Both the position numbers and the translations under genes were made by a program. From Zhengella mangrovi (lineage in GTDB: Bacteria > Pseudomonadota > Alphaproteobacteria > Rhizobiales > Rhizobiaceae), in assembly GCF_002727065.1 (NCBI RefSeq), contig NZ_PDVP01000009.1, forward strand, positions 62,001 through 126,000: a stretch of 64,000 bases of DNA, read 5' to 3'. Of the stretch, positions 48,191 to 59,584 are shown piece by piece; position 1 is the stretch's first letter; every line of letters starts with the position of its first letter. The notes beneath the pieces were generated by a model. It saw nothing but the letters and a program-made list of their open reading frames with translations. It had not been told where the DNA came from and ran no database searches.

Positions 48191-48963
48191 TCAGCTCATC
48201 CACTGTCCGCCGTCGACGTTGTAGCACTGGGAGACGATGTAATCGGATTCCGGCGAGGCGAGGAACACCGCCATGCCTGTCAGGTCCTCGGCGCGCCCCA
48301 TGCGGCCATAGGGCACGGCCTCTCCCACTTCCTTCTTCTTCTGGCCCGGCGCCTTGTTCTCGTACCTGGCGAAGAAGGCATCGACGCCGTCCCAGTGTTC
48401 GCCGTCGACGACCCCCGGGGCGATCGCATTCACGTTGATGCCATGGCCGATCAGGTTGAGGCCCGCCGACTGGGTGAGCGAGATGACCGCGGCCTTGGTG
48501 GCGCAATAGACGGCGACCAGAGGTTCGCCGCGCCGCCCGGCCTGGGAGGCCATGTTGATGATCTTGCCGCCACCGCCGCGCGCGATCATGTGGCGGGCCA
48601 CCGCCTGCATCGTGAAGAGAACGCCGGCCACATTGATCGCGAACACGCGGTCGTAGTCGGCGCGCGTGATCTCGACGATGGGCGCGGCGGTGAACAGGGC
48701 GGCGTTGTTGACGAGGATGTCGATGCGGCCGAGCCCGTCCACGGTCTGCGCCACGGCGGCATCGATGCTGTCCTGCCGGGTCACGTCCATTTCGACGGCG
48801 ATGGCGGCGTCGCCGATGCCGGCGGCGGCCTGCCGGGCGCGGCCGATGTCGATGTCGGCGATGGCAACGCGGGCGCCTTCCGCGACATAGGCCTTCGCGA
48901 AAGCGAGGCCGATGCCCCGCGCGGCACCGGTGATCAGCGCCGCCTTGCCCTTGAGCCGTCCGC

Positions 48964-48967
<4 letters not shown>
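48191..48967 (-). CDS. smoS: Sorbitol dehydrogenase SmoS (SDR family)
   Basis: Oxidises D-glucitol to D-fructose, and galactitol to tagatose in the Rhodobacter homologue. The 258-residue SDR has TGAARGIG (13-20), NNAA (87-90), Ser141 and Tyr154/Lys158 (YCATK). Its ATG overlaps the end of the ATPase gene by 4 bp. The role is assigned mainly from the operon, since SDRs are hard to separate by sequence alone. Confidence 0.93.
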
Positions 48968-49962
<995 letters not shown>

Positions 49963-49975
49963 GGGTGCGGTGTCC

Positions 49976-50806
49976 TTACTTGACGGCGCCGAAGGTGAGC
50001 CCGCGCACGAGCTGTTTCTGACTGAACCAGCCCATGACCAGGATGGGCGCGATGGCCATGGTCGAGGCCGCGGAGAGCTTGGCGTAGAAAAGGCCCTCCG
50101 GCGAGGAATAGGAGGCGATGAAGGCGGTGAGCGGTGCTGCCTTGGCCGCCGTCAGGCGCAGGGTCCAGAAGGCCTCGTTCCAGGCCAGGATGATGTTGAG
50201 CAGCAGCGTGGACGCGATGCCGGGGATGGCCATGGGCGTGAGAATGTAGACGATCTCCTCGCGCAGGCTGGCGCCGTCCATGCGGGCGGCCTCGAGGATC
50301 TCGCCGGGGATCTCGCGGAAATAGGTGTAGAGCATCCAGACGATGATGGGCAGATTGACCAGCATGATGACGGCGACGAGACCGGTGCGTGTGTCGAGCA
50401 GGCCGAAGTCGCGGAAGATGAGGTAGATCGGCACCAGAACGCCGGCCGCCGGCATCATCTTGGTCGACAGCATCCACATCAGCACGTCCTTGGTGCGCTT
50501 GCCGGGCGCGAACGCCATGGCCCAGGCGGCCGGGATGGCGATGAGCAGGCCCAGCAGCGTGGAGCCGACCGAGATGACGACGGAGTTCATGAAGTGCTTG
50601 AAGTAATCCGAGCGCTCCTGAACCGTGACGTAGGCCTCGGTGATCCAGGGCGAAGTGAGGATGTGCCAGGGCGTGCCGATGGCGTCACCTTCCGCCTTGA
50701 AGGAGAGGATCACGATCCACAGGATCGGGAAAAAGACGAGGAAGCCGACAGTCCAGGCGACGACGCCGGTGACGGTGGCGCGGGACGTGGAGATCGAACG
50801 GGCCAT
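49976..50806 (-). CDS. smoG: Polyol ABC transporter permease SmoG
   Basis: One of two membrane subunits. The 276-residue protein has six predicted helices and the conserved coupling-loop motif [20 protein letters not shown] (EAA-x3-G pattern). The ATG at 50806 was chosen; the frame extends upstream into the smoF gene without coding character. It starts two bases after the smoF stop. Confidence 0.93.
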   Translation of the reverse strand: MARSISTSRATVTGVVAWTVGFLVFFPILWIVILSFKAEGDAIGTPWHILTSPWITEAYVTVQERSDYFKHFMNSVVISVGSTLLGLLIAIPAAWAMAFAPGKRTKDVLMWMLSTKMMPAAGVLVPIYLIFRDFGLLDTRTGLVAVIMLVNLPIIVWMLYTYFREIPGEILEAARMDGASLREEIVYILTPMAIPGIASTLLLNIILAWNEAFWTLRLTAAKAAPLTAFIASYSSPEGLFYAKLSAASTMAIAPILVMGWFSQKQLVRGLTFGAVK

Positions 50807-50808
50807 GA

Positions 50809-51681
50809 TCAAGCATCCAGGTTCTTGCCGATCGCGCGCATCAGGAAGATGGCGACGATGTTGGCGAGGATGATGGCGATGACGCCACCGGCGGCGCCAA
50901 CACCGACATCGTTGTCGATGATGGAATTCAGGTAGACCAGGAACGGCAGGTTGAGCGAGGCCGTGCCGGGACCGCCGTTGGTCGTCACGAGGATCTCCGC
51001 ATAGACCGACAGGAGGAAGATGGTCTGGATCAGCACCACGACGGTCAGCGCGCGGGTCAGGTGCGGCAGGACGATGTAGCGGAAGCGCTCGAACGCCGAT
51101 GCGCCATCCATCTCCGCGGCCTCGATCTGCTCGCTGTCGAGCGACTGGAGCGCGGTCAGCAGGATGAGCGTGGCGAAGGGCAGCCATTGCCAGGCGACCA
51201 TGATGATGATGGAAAACAGCGGTGCCTGGCCGAGGAAGTCATAGCCCTGGAAGCCGAAGGCCTTGGCGATATGGCCGAAGAGCCCGTTCACCGGATTCAT
51301 GAACATGTTCTTCCAGACGAGCGCCGAGACCGTGGGCATCACGAAGAACGGGGCAAGCACGAGCAGGCGGACAACGCCCTGGCCGAAGAAGGGCTGGTCG
51401 AGCAGCAAGGCCAGGAGGATGCCGCCGATCGTGGTGATGGCCAGGACACCGAGCACCAGGATCAACGTGTTGGCGATGGCAGGCCAGAACCGGAAATCGG
51501 TGACGAAGTAGTTGAAGTTGTCCCAGCCGGCAAAGCCGGTGCGTTCCGGGTAGAGCAGGTTGTACTGCTGGAACGAGAACCAGAGCGTCATGGCCAGCGG
51601 AATGATCATCCAGACCAGGAGAGAGAGCACGGCCGGGGAAATCATCAGCCGGGCCATCGAACGCGTATGCAGGGTTGCCAT
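50809..51681 (-). CDS. smoF: Polyol ABC transporter permease SmoF
   Basis: The first membrane subunit, 290 residues, with six helices and the EAA motif EAAEMDGASAFERFRYIVLP. The N-terminus is MATLHTRSMARLMISPAVLSLLVWMIIPL. It follows smoE by 144 bp; that gap contains a hairpin with a T-run. Confidence 0.93.
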   Translation of the reverse strand: MATLHTRSMARLMISPAVLSLLVWMIIPLAMTLWFSFQQYNLLYPERTGFAGWDNFNYFVTDFRFWPAIANTLILVLGVLAITTIGGILLALLLDQPFFGQGVVRLLVLAPFFVMPTVSALVWKNMFMNPVNGLFGHIAKAFGFQGYDFLGQAPLFSIIIMVAWQWLPFATLILLTALQSLDSEQIEAAEMDGASAFERFRYIVLPHLTRALTVVVLIQTIFLLSVYAEILVTTNGGPGTASLNLPFLVYLNSIIDNDVGVGAAGGVIAIILANIVAIFLMRAIGKNLDA

Positions 51682-51738
51682 GACACTCCTCCCCTCCCGC
51701 CACGCAAGGGCGGTCGACCAATCGTCACAGTATGCCGG

Positions 51739-51780
51739 AAAAAGGCGTGGCCCGCCCGCTCGCTACAGGAGGCGGGCCAC
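51739..51780 (-). terminator. Intercistronic attenuator/partial terminator between smoE and smoF
   Basis: A perfect 10-bp stem GTGGCCCGCC/GGCGGGCCAC with a 14-nt loop, followed on the minus strand by GCCTTTTT. Such hairpins often let the binding protein be made in excess of the permeases. Confidence 0.75.
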
Positions 51781-51825
51781 AGGGACGGGTCGATCCGCGG
51801 AGGCCGGGATCGCCCGATGCCGGGC

Positions 51826-53136
<1,311 letters not shown>

Positions 53137-53159
53137 GAATATCCTCCCGAGGATGCTAT

Positions 53160-53183
53160 TGAGCATATGCTAAGCTCATGAGC
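53160..53183. promoter_or_regulatory. Putative SorC-family operator before smoE
   Basis: Two perfect 10-bp palindromes, AGCATATGCT (53162-53171) and GCTCATGAGC (53174-53183), are centred 12 bp apart. A related TGAG/CTCA pair follows to 53194. The site overlaps the expected transcription start. Function is inferred from position. Confidence 0.6.
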
Positions 53184-53184
53184 A

Positions 53185-53213
53185 ATTACTCATCATCGGA
53201 CACGAAGAGTCAA
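53185..53213 (-). promoter_or_regulatory. smoE promoter (-35 TTGACT, -10 AGTAAT)
   Basis: On the minus strand TTGACT (53213-53208) and AGTAAT (53190-53185) are 17 bp apart. The start of transcription falls within the operator. Confidence 0.6.
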
Positions 53214-53272
53214 CCCGGAATCCGTGCTGCATCGCACAACAACCCGGCCGAAAGCGGAGCTGCGCGGCAGGT

Positions 53273-54214
53273 TTATTCTTGATTCAGAAGGGCTTGGGCC
53301 GTGGCTTCGTCGGTGATCAAACCGTTGACCAGATGGCCGCGGATCGCGGCTGCGATGCCGGGCAGCTTGCGCGGCCCCTTGGCAATGGCGATAACCGACG
53401 TCCGCCCGACATCGGGAATCGGGGAACTGGCGACGCGCTCGTTGATGCTTCCGGCAAGCTTGCCTTCGGCATCGAAGGCCCAGCCGAAGATCTCGCCGAC
53501 CGCACCGGCCTCGCGCAAGCGTGCGACATCGCCGGGCGTGAGGAAGCCGTCCATGACCAGCGGGGCATCGTCGTCCAGTTCGCCGATGCCGACGAAGGCG
53601 ACGTCGGCCCGCGACGCCATCTCGACGGTCCGGCGGATCATCGGCTGGGCACGAAGCATGTCGCGTTCCTCGGCCGAGGACGCGATGACCGGCAGCGGCA
53701 TCGGAAAGGCGCGGGCCGTGATGCGGTCGGTCATGGAGAAGATGACGTTGTAGAAGGCGGCCGATCCGTCCGGCGAGATGTTGCCGGTGAGCGAAACCAC
53801 CTTGTGCTGCGGGCAGTCGATACGCGGCAGCTGTTCCACAGCGGCGCGAAGCGACCGCCCGGTGCCGATGGCGATCACGATGGGCTCGCTCCTGCGCAGC
53901 CAGCGCTCCATCTCGGCGGCGCCGAGTTCGGCGATGCCGATCGTGGAGGACGTGGCCTCGGGGTCGGTGGGAGCAACATCGCAGTACGTGAGGCCGAACC
54001 GGGCGACGAGCTGTCGCGCGAGATCGAGGCAGTTCGCGATCGGATGATCGATGCGCACCTTGACCAGGCCCTCGGCCACGGCCAGCGAGACCAGCCGCTG
54101 GGCGGACTGGCGCGAGACGCCGAGCTTGGTGGCGATCTGGTCCTGGGTGTTGCCGGCGACATAGTAGAGCCAGGCGGCCCGCGCGGCGTCATCAAGTTTC
54201 CGGTTGGTCGTCAT
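53273..54214 (-). CDS. smoC: SorC-family polyol operon regulator
   Basis: A 313-residue regulator with an N-terminal HTH (YYVAGNTQDQIATKLGVSRQSAQRLVSLAVAEGLVKV) and a C-terminal sugar-phosphate-isomerase-like effector domain (AIGTGRSLRAAVEQLP, VAFVGIGELDDDAPLV). It lies upstream of smoE on the same strand, with a 136-bp gap carrying the palindromic operator. In Rhodobacter the SmoC regulator is an activator of the same gene set. Confidence 0.92.
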   Translation of the reverse strand: MTTNRKLDDAARAAWLYYVAGNTQDQIATKLGVSRQSAQRLVSLAVAEGLVKVRIDHPIANCLDLARQLVARFGLTYCDVAPTDPEATSSTIGIAELGAAEMERWLRRSEPIVIAIGTGRSLRAAVEQLPRIDCPQHKVVSLTGNISPDGSAAFYNVIFSMTDRITARAFPMPLPVIASSAEERDMLRAQPMIRRTVEMASRADVAFVGIGELDDDAPLVMDGFLTPGDVARLREAGAVGEIFGWAFDAEGKLAGSINERVASSPIPDVGRTSVIAIAKGPRKLPGIAAAIRGHLVNGLITDEATAQALLNQE

Positions 54215-54332
54215 CGAGTCATCCCGCTCCCCGCATGACGAAAAGGTATAGTCGGTTTTTCGAATGTTCCAAATGGCCGCGATGGCGCATCAGTGCCGCA
54301 GCAGTGTCCCGACCATGATTGGGGAAAGGGGA

Positions 54333-54409
54333 TGGTACGGTTGGGTGGATTCGAACCACCGACCTTTGGAGCCACAATCCAACGCTCTAACCAACTGAGC
54401 TACAACCGC
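54333..54409 (-). tRNA. tRNA-His (anticodon GTG)
   Basis: A full cloverleaf of 77 nt including an encoded CCA. The D-arm is AGCTCAGTTGGTTAGAGC, the anticodon loop TTGTGGC, and the T-arm GGTGGTTCGAATCCACC. The acceptor stem pairs GCGGTTG with CAACCGT (terminal G1:U72), followed by discriminator A73. The base before G1 is T, so there is no templated G-1 and no C73 to pair with it, unlike nearly all other bacterial tRNA-His genes. Confidence 0.97.
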
Positions 54410-54493
54410 ACGTGCCGATCGCCGGCGAAGCGTCCATACGCATATTTGCGGCGGGTTTCAAGCACAAATCCGGGAGGATGGAACCCCGGCAAC

Positions 54494-54520
54494 GAAAAAG
54501 GCCGGGCAAGTACCCGGCCT
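54494..54520 (-). terminator. Terminator of the phasin gene
   Basis: Stem AGGCCGGG/CCCGGCCT with a 6-nt loop; on the minus strand it is followed by TTTTT. It lies about 90 bp after the phasin stop and before the tRNA. Confidence 0.85.
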
Positions 54521-54610
54521 CTTCGACTGCTGCTCCGACCGGGAGGACGACCGGAGCCTGGCATGCCCCGCGGCCGGGAGGAGGAGTGCCGTGGGTCATG
54601 CTGCCTGCAT

Positions 54611-55063
54611 TCAGGCGACCTTGAATTCCTTGACGGCCTTTTCGAAGGCGGTCTTGGCCGGCTTGGACACGTCCTCGACAGCCTTGGTCGTGACGGACTG
54701 CATGTCCTTGGCCTGCTCGGTCGCCATTTCGGTCTGCTTGCGGACGTAGGCCGACTGCAGCTCGACGAAATCGGAGAGCGACTTGACGCCCATCAGCGCT
54801 TCCATGTGGGCAAAGCCGGCTTCGGCATTGGCGCGCATGGCAGCGATCGTCTTCATGGAGACATCCTTGACGGCGCCACGGACGGTCTCGACGGAATCTT
54901 CAACCATCTTCTGGGCTTCCTCGGCATTCGCCTTCATCTTGGCGTATGCTTCCTGGGTCTGCTCGACGCCCTTCTCGGCGAAGCTGCGCATCTGGTCGGT
55001 AGCCTTGGCAGCGTCGAAGGCGGGGAATTCGATGGTTTCAGCGGTTTTGGTAGCCTTGGTCAT
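54611..55063 (-). CDS. Phasin (polyhydroxyalkanoate granule protein)
   Basis: Coats storage granules of polyhydroxybutyrate. The 150-residue protein is almost wholly amphipathic helix, with heptad-like repeats (QTQEAYAKMKANAEEAQKMV) and the typical KSLSDFVELQSAYVRKQTE segment of the phasin family. It is acidic/basic mixed, with no signal peptide. GAGGA lies seven bases before the ATG at 55063. The promoter region carries a long inverted repeat and two TGC-N3-GCA motifs. Confidence 0.92.
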   Translation of the reverse strand: MTKATKTAETIEFPAFDAAKATDQMRSFAEKGVEQTQEAYAKMKANAEEAQKMVEDSVETVRGAVKDVSMKTIAAMRANAEAGFAHMEALMGVKSLSDFVELQSAYVRKQTEMATEQAKDMQSVTTKAVEDVSKPAKTAFEKAVKEFKVA

Positions 55064-55127
55064 ATCATGATCCTCATAATGTTGACCGGCTCTCGCCGGC
55101 TTGTTCATGGGTCGTAATATAGCACTC

Positions 55128-55167
55128 TTTTTGTGCATTGCAACATTTATTTTGCGCTGCACAAAAA
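55128..55167. promoter_or_regulatory. Putative PhaR operator upstream of the phasin gene
   Basis: A perfect 10-bp inverted repeat TTTTTGTGCA/TGCACAAAAA with a 20-bp centre contains two TGC-N3-GCA sites (55134-55142 and 55153-55161), 19 bp apart. PhaR (AniA) of other alphaproteobacteria binds TGC-rich sites in phasin promoters. Confidence 0.55.
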
Positions 55168-55304
55168 TCTCGGCCGATTAACCACTTGCCGAGTTTCCGC
55201 CGGTCGCGAACGGGTTGGCGTGTGGACGGTGCGGGCGGCAGGGATTATTAAGAAAGGGTAAAGCTCCCGGGTCGGCGGGGAGACTGTAAAGCAGGGCCGG
55301 AGAC

Positions 55305-58300
55305 ATGGAAACGGGCGTTTATCCCTTCCTCGACATTGCCGTGAACGACGCCATCCGCGAACGCCTGGCCGCCGGTGATGCCCTCGTCGTGCTGTCTGCC
55401 GACCTCGACCGGGTGCTGTGGGCAAACGGGCACGGGGCAATGCTATTCGGCTTCCAGGACCTGGAAGACGCCATCGGGCAGGACAGCGGCCTCCCGGTTG
55501 TCGCACGACGGCAGATCAAGGGCCTGCGCGGTTTCCCGGCGCTCGCCGGCGACATGCCGGTCCTGGTCCGCATGGGCGCGGGGCTCGCTTCGCAGACCAT
55601 TGCTTTCAGCGCATCCAGCATTCGCCTGCCGGGCGGCGAAACGGCCATCCTGCTCGCCATCCCGGCCAGCGCGCGCGGTGCGCAGAACGGCCCGCGGGTG
55701 GTTGCGGGCTTCTCAAGCCAGGAGCATCACGCCGCCCTGATCGGCGAAGCCGGCGAGATCCTGGAAAGCTCTGCCGGTTTCGACCGCCTCGGCGTGCGGC
55801 CGCAGACCCTCGTCGAGCTCGTTCACGCCGTTGCGCAGGACGAAGACCGGCTGGTGAAGCGCATGATCGACAGCCGGAAAGGGCCGTTGCCAGCCGGGTT
55901 TGCCCGCCTCAGCGACGCTCCCTTGCGCCACCTGCTGCTCGCCGTCGAACCCGCCCAGACGGCAGCGGAACCGGCCGAGGACACGCTGTTCCCCCTGGCC
56001 GAAGATGGCGGGACGCCTGTTGCCACTGAGCCGGACGAGCCGGAAACAGGCCCTGCCGCGCCTGCCGCGGAATCGGCGCCTGGTGAAGCGGAGAGCCCCG
56101 CCACGCCTCGCAGCATTGCCGACGTTGTCGGATTGGCTTTCAACGCTTCGCGCGAAGAGACCGGCAGCACGGCGGCCCCTGACGCATCGCCCGCGGCAGT
56201 CCCGTCCACCAGCAACGTGGAAGCCGACCAGCCGGAAGCGGAGCAGACACCCGCCGACCAGGCCGCAGAAGCAGCCGAGCAGCCGGCCGATGCGCCTGTT
56301 GCTGCATCCCTGGAGGCGACGGAGCCCGGGAACGAGATGGCGCAGCCTTCGGGTTTCGTCGCCGACACCGGGCCCGAAGCGCGGCCAGCGCGCTTTGTCT
56401 GGAAAACCGATGCCGAGGGCCGTTTCACCGCGCTTTCGGAAGAATTTGCCGGCATCGTCGGTCCGAACGCGGCTGATGTCTTGGGCCGCAGCTTCGAGGA
56501 TGTGGCGACAGTGTTCGGCCTCGATCCGCAGGGCGATATCGCCGGCCTGCTGTCGCGCCGCGATACCTGGTCGGGTCGTTGTGTCTTCTGGCCGCTGGAG
56601 GGCACTGCCAAGCGCGCGCCGGTGGACCTGGCAGCGCTGCCGATCTACCGCCGCGACCGCAGCTTCGAAGGTTTCCGCGGCTTCGGCGTCATCCGGCCGG
56701 CGGAGGCCGTCGACGATCCGGAGGCAATCGGGCTGGTCCTGGCCGGCGTCGTGGAACCGCTCCTGGCGGACCATGCGCCGGACGCAAGGCCGGAGCCCGG
56801 GGAACCCGCTGCCGAGGCGGACGACACACAGGCCGTGCCCGCCGACGACACGCAGCCGGCATCCGAACGGGACGACGACCTGCCGGAAATGGCGCATGAC
56901 CCGTTCCACGGCGAAAAGCCGGTGCTGGCCGTCGATACCTCGCTGAACCAGCGCCTCAACGACAAGATCATCCGTCTGGCGGAGCATCGCGACAGGCCGG
57001 CCGGCAAGCAGCTTTCGCCCGCCGAAAAGGTCGCCTTCGAGGCAATCGGCCAGCGCCTGAAGGATTCGGCGCCAGCGGCGGAGGGCGAGACGCCGAAGGC
57101 GCCAGACGACACGGCTGCGCCGAAGGAGAGTGGTGCCGCCGCTGCTGAAACGGGCGAGACGCCGCCGACCGCATCGCAGGCAGAGACGGTTGCGGCTCCG
57201 GATGCCGAAACTGTTGCCAGGCAGGCCAATGCAGCGGAGACCGGGACCGCGGAACCCTTGACGTCCGAACCGGAGGCGCCGTCGCCGGCCACGTCGGAGC
57301 CCGAGGCCAGAGCGCCGGAAACGGCTGCGCCACAACGGCCGCGCCGGTCGTTCAGCGGCGCGTTCGCAGGCGCCGGGGTTGCCGGGGCAATGTACATGGC
57401 GGGCGGATCGGCCAATGCCGGCGCGCGCCACAGCGGCGCAAACGACGACGCGCTGGCGATCACGGCCGCAGGGACCGCGCCGGCGCAAGACCGTCCGGCA
57501 GAAATCGCGGCAATCACCGAAGCCGCCGAAGCCGCCGAAGCCGCCGAAGCCGCCGAAGCCGCCGAAGCCGCCGAAGCCGCCGAAGCCGCCGAAGCCGCCG
57601 AAGCCGCCGAAGCCGCCGAAGCCGCCGAAGCCGTGCTGCCGGTGTTCCCTGCTGTCAATGCCTATGGTCTCGCCAGGCCAGCCATTGTCGAACCCGCTGC
57701 GGTCGCGTCACCCGATAGCGACGACGTGGCGGCAGACGAACGGGACATGGCAGCCGACCCTTCGCCGCAAGCGGACGCCATGCCGGAGACGACGGTTCGG
57801 GAGCAAAGTCCCGAAATGGAAGCCCCGGCCGCGCTGGCCGGAACAAAGCCTGTCCCGGGCACGGACACGGATAGCCTGCCCTTCGATACCATGGATGATG
57901 CGCCAAACGGCAGCGCGGCGAGCGCAGCCGGGGAGAACGCCGAGCCGGTCGATCAGGCAGAAGACGAGACCGAAGCGCCGACCGGCGATGCGGATGATGC
58001 AGTGCCGCCATCCGAAGCGGTGACCGTCGACGAGGCATCGCTGCCGACCCATTTGGCTGCCGGCGATGTCTCGCCCTCGTTCCTCGCCCGCCTCCCGGTG
58101 CCGCTGCTGGTGACCCGCAACGGCCGGCTGGCCTATGCCAACAGCGCGTTCCTGGCGCTGAGCGGCCATGGTTCGCTGGCCGACGTGGAGGCGACCGGAG
58201 GCCTGGACGCGCTGTTCGGCGACGCCGGTCCGGAAGGACAGGAGCTGCGCCTGGCGAACGGTCAGACGGCCCATGTGCGCACCCACATGCAGAGTGTCGG

Positions 58301-59564
58301 CTGGCGTGGCGGCAAGGCCATCCTGCTGGCCTTCCTGGACCACCGGGTGCCCGCCGAAACGCATGGACCCGAGGCAACCGTTGCCGGGGACGAACCGGCG
58401 GCGCGGCCGGTCAACGCCTTCCAGTCGTCGGACGTGACGTCGGAACTGCAGGCGACGGTGCGCCAGCTCAACACGATCCTCGACACGGCAACGGACGGTA
58501 TCGTGCTGATCGAGAACGACGGTTCCATCCGGGCCATGAACCGGTCCGCTCAGGCGCTTTTCGGCTACGAGAACGACGACATGGCCGGCCAGGCCTTCAC
58601 CCGCCTGTTCGCGGTGGAAAGCCAGCGCGCGGCCGGGGACTATCTCTCCGGGCTCGCCGACAACGGCGTGGCCAGCGTGCTCAACGACGGGCGGGAAGTC
58701 ATCGGGCGGGAATCGCGCGGTCGCTTCATCCCGCTGTTCATGTCGGTCGGCCGGCTGCCGGCGGATGGCGGCTTCTGCGCCGTCATGCGCGACATCACCA
58801 ACTGGAAGCGCGTCGAGGAAGACCTGACCGAGGCGCGCCGGCAGGCCGAGGAAGCATCGTCGCAGAAGACGCAGTTCCTGGCCCGTGTCAGCCACGAGAT
58901 CCGCACGCCGCTCAACGCCATCATCGGGTTCTCCGAACTGATGCTGGGCGAACGCTTCGGCCCGATCGGCAACGAGCGCTACAAGGATTACCTGCGCGAC
59001 ATCAACCGGTCCGGCAATCACGTCCTCGACCTGGTCAACGACCTGCTCGACATCTCGAAAATCGAGGCAGGGCACCAGGAACTGTCGCACGAGGCGGTGC
59101 CGCTCAACGACGTGCTCGGCGAAGCGGTGGCCATCATGCAGCCGCAGGCGAACCGCGAGCGGGTCATCATCCGCTCGTCGCTGGCCTCCGGTCTGCCCGA
59201 TATCGTCGCGGACATGCGCTCGGTGCGCCAGATCGCGCTGAACCTGCTGTCGAATGCCGTAAAGTTCACCCCGCCGGGCGGCCAGGTCATCGTCTCGACC
59301 GCCTACGAGCCCAGCGGCGAGGTGGTCATGCATGTCCGCGACACCGGAATCGGCATGACGGCGAGCGACATCGAGCACGCCATGAAGCCGTTCAAGCAGC
59401 TCAACACGATGCGGCGTACGCGCGGCGACGGCACCGGGCTCGGCCTGCCGCTCACCAAGGCGCTGGTCGAGGCCAACCGGGCGCGCTTCGCCATCACTTC
59501 GACGCCGGGCGAAGGCACCATCGTGGAGGTGATCTTCCCGCCAACGCGGGTGCTGGCCGACTGA
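55305..59564 (+). CDS. PdhS-like cell-cycle sensor histidine kinase, very long form
   Basis: A 1419-residue cytoplasmic kinase. The N-terminal 240 residues hold a sensor-like region. Then come long Ala/Glu/Pro-rich disordered segments around a PAS-like domain (about 363-490, FVWKTDAEGRFTALSEEFAGI), a 12-fold AAE repeat (740-775), a PAS-like segment (about 940-1010) and a canonical PAS (about 1047-1180). The dimerisation domain has FLARVSHEIRTPLNAIIGFSE (His1197) and the ATPase domain NLLSNAVKFTPPGG, DTGIGM and GTGLGLPLTKALVEANRARF. The ending matches PdhS/PleC/DivJ-type kinases that act on DivK. The identity is inferred from the kinase core. Confidence 0.82.
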   Translation: METGVYPFLDIAVNDAIRERLAAGDALVVLSADLDRVLWANGHGAMLFGFQDLEDAIGQDSGLPVVARRQIKGLRGFPALAGDMPVLVRMGAGLASQTIAFSASSIRLPGGETAILLAIPASARGAQNGPRVVAGFSSQEHHAALIGEAGEILESSAGFDRLGVRPQTLVELVHAVAQDEDRLVKRMIDSRKGPLPAGFARLSDAPLRHLLLAVEPAQTAAEPAEDTLFPLAEDGGTPVATEPDEPETGPAAPAAESAPGEAESPATPRSIADVVGLAFNASREETGSTAAPDASPAAVPSTSNVEADQPEAEQTPADQAAEAAEQPADAPVAASLEATEPGNEMAQPSGFVADTGPEARPARFVWKTDAEGRFTALSEEFAGIVGPNAADVLGRSFEDVATVFGLDPQGDIAGLLSRRDTWSGRCVFWPLEGTAKRAPVDLAALPIYRRDRSFEGFRGFGVIRPAEAVDDPEAIGLVLAGVVEPLLADHAPDARPEPGEPAAEADDTQAVPADDTQPASERDDDLPEMAHDPFHGEKPVLAVDTSLNQRLNDKIIRLAEHRDRPAGKQLSPAEKVAFEAIGQRLKDSAPAAEGETPKAPDDTAAPKESGAAAAETGETPPTASQAETVAAPDAETVARQANAAETGTAEPLTSEPEAPSPATSEPEARAPETAAPQRPRRSFSGAFAGAGVAGAMYMAGGSANAGARHSGANDDALAITAAGTAPAQDRPAEIAAITEAAEAAEAAEAAEAAEAAEAAEAAEAAEAAEAAEAAEAVLPVFPAVNAYGLARPAIVEPAAVASPDSDDVAADERDMAADPSPQADAMPETTVREQSPEMEAPAALAGTKPVPGTDTDSLPFDTMDDAPNGSAASAAGENAEPVDQAEDETEAPTGDADDAVPPSEAVTVDEASLPTHLAAGDVSPSFLARLPVPLLVTRNGRLAYANSAFLALSGHGSLADVEATGGLDALFGDAGPEGQELRLANGQTAHVRTHMQSVGWRGGKAILLAFLDHRVPAETHGPEATVAGDEPAARPVNAFQSSDVTSELQATVRQLNTILDTATDGIVLIENDGSIRAMNRSAQALFGYENDDMAGQAFTRLFAVESQRAAGDYLSGLADNGVASVLNDGREVIGRESRGRFIPLFMSVGRLPADGGFCAVMRDITNWKRVEEDLTEARRQAEEASSQKTQFLARVSHEIRTPLNAIIGFSELMLGERFGPIGNERYKDYLRDINRSGNHVLDLVNDLLDISKIEAGHQELSHEAVPLNDVLGEAVAIMQPQANRERVIIRSSLASGLPDIVADMRSVRQIALNLLSNAVKFTPPGGQVIVSTAYEPSGEVVMHVRDTGIGMTASDIEHAMKPFKQLNTMRRTRGDGTGLGLPLTKALVEANRARFAITSTPGEGTIVEVIFPPTRVLAD
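57522..57629. repeat. Microsatellite (GCCGCCGAA)12 inside the PdhS-like gene
   Basis: Twelve perfect copies of a 9-bp unit encode (AAE)12. A change of copy number keeps the frame, so protein length could vary between strains. Confidence 0.98.
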
Positions 59565-59584
59565 ACCCGACCGATTTGGTCCAG

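Noticed and set aside
50806..51187. Upstream extension of the smoG permease frame
   Set aside because: This part lies within smoF and is Arg/His-rich without membrane helices.
55176..55186. A CtrA half-site TTAACC before the PdhS-like gene
   Set aside because: A single half-site without the second TTAA is expected by chance.
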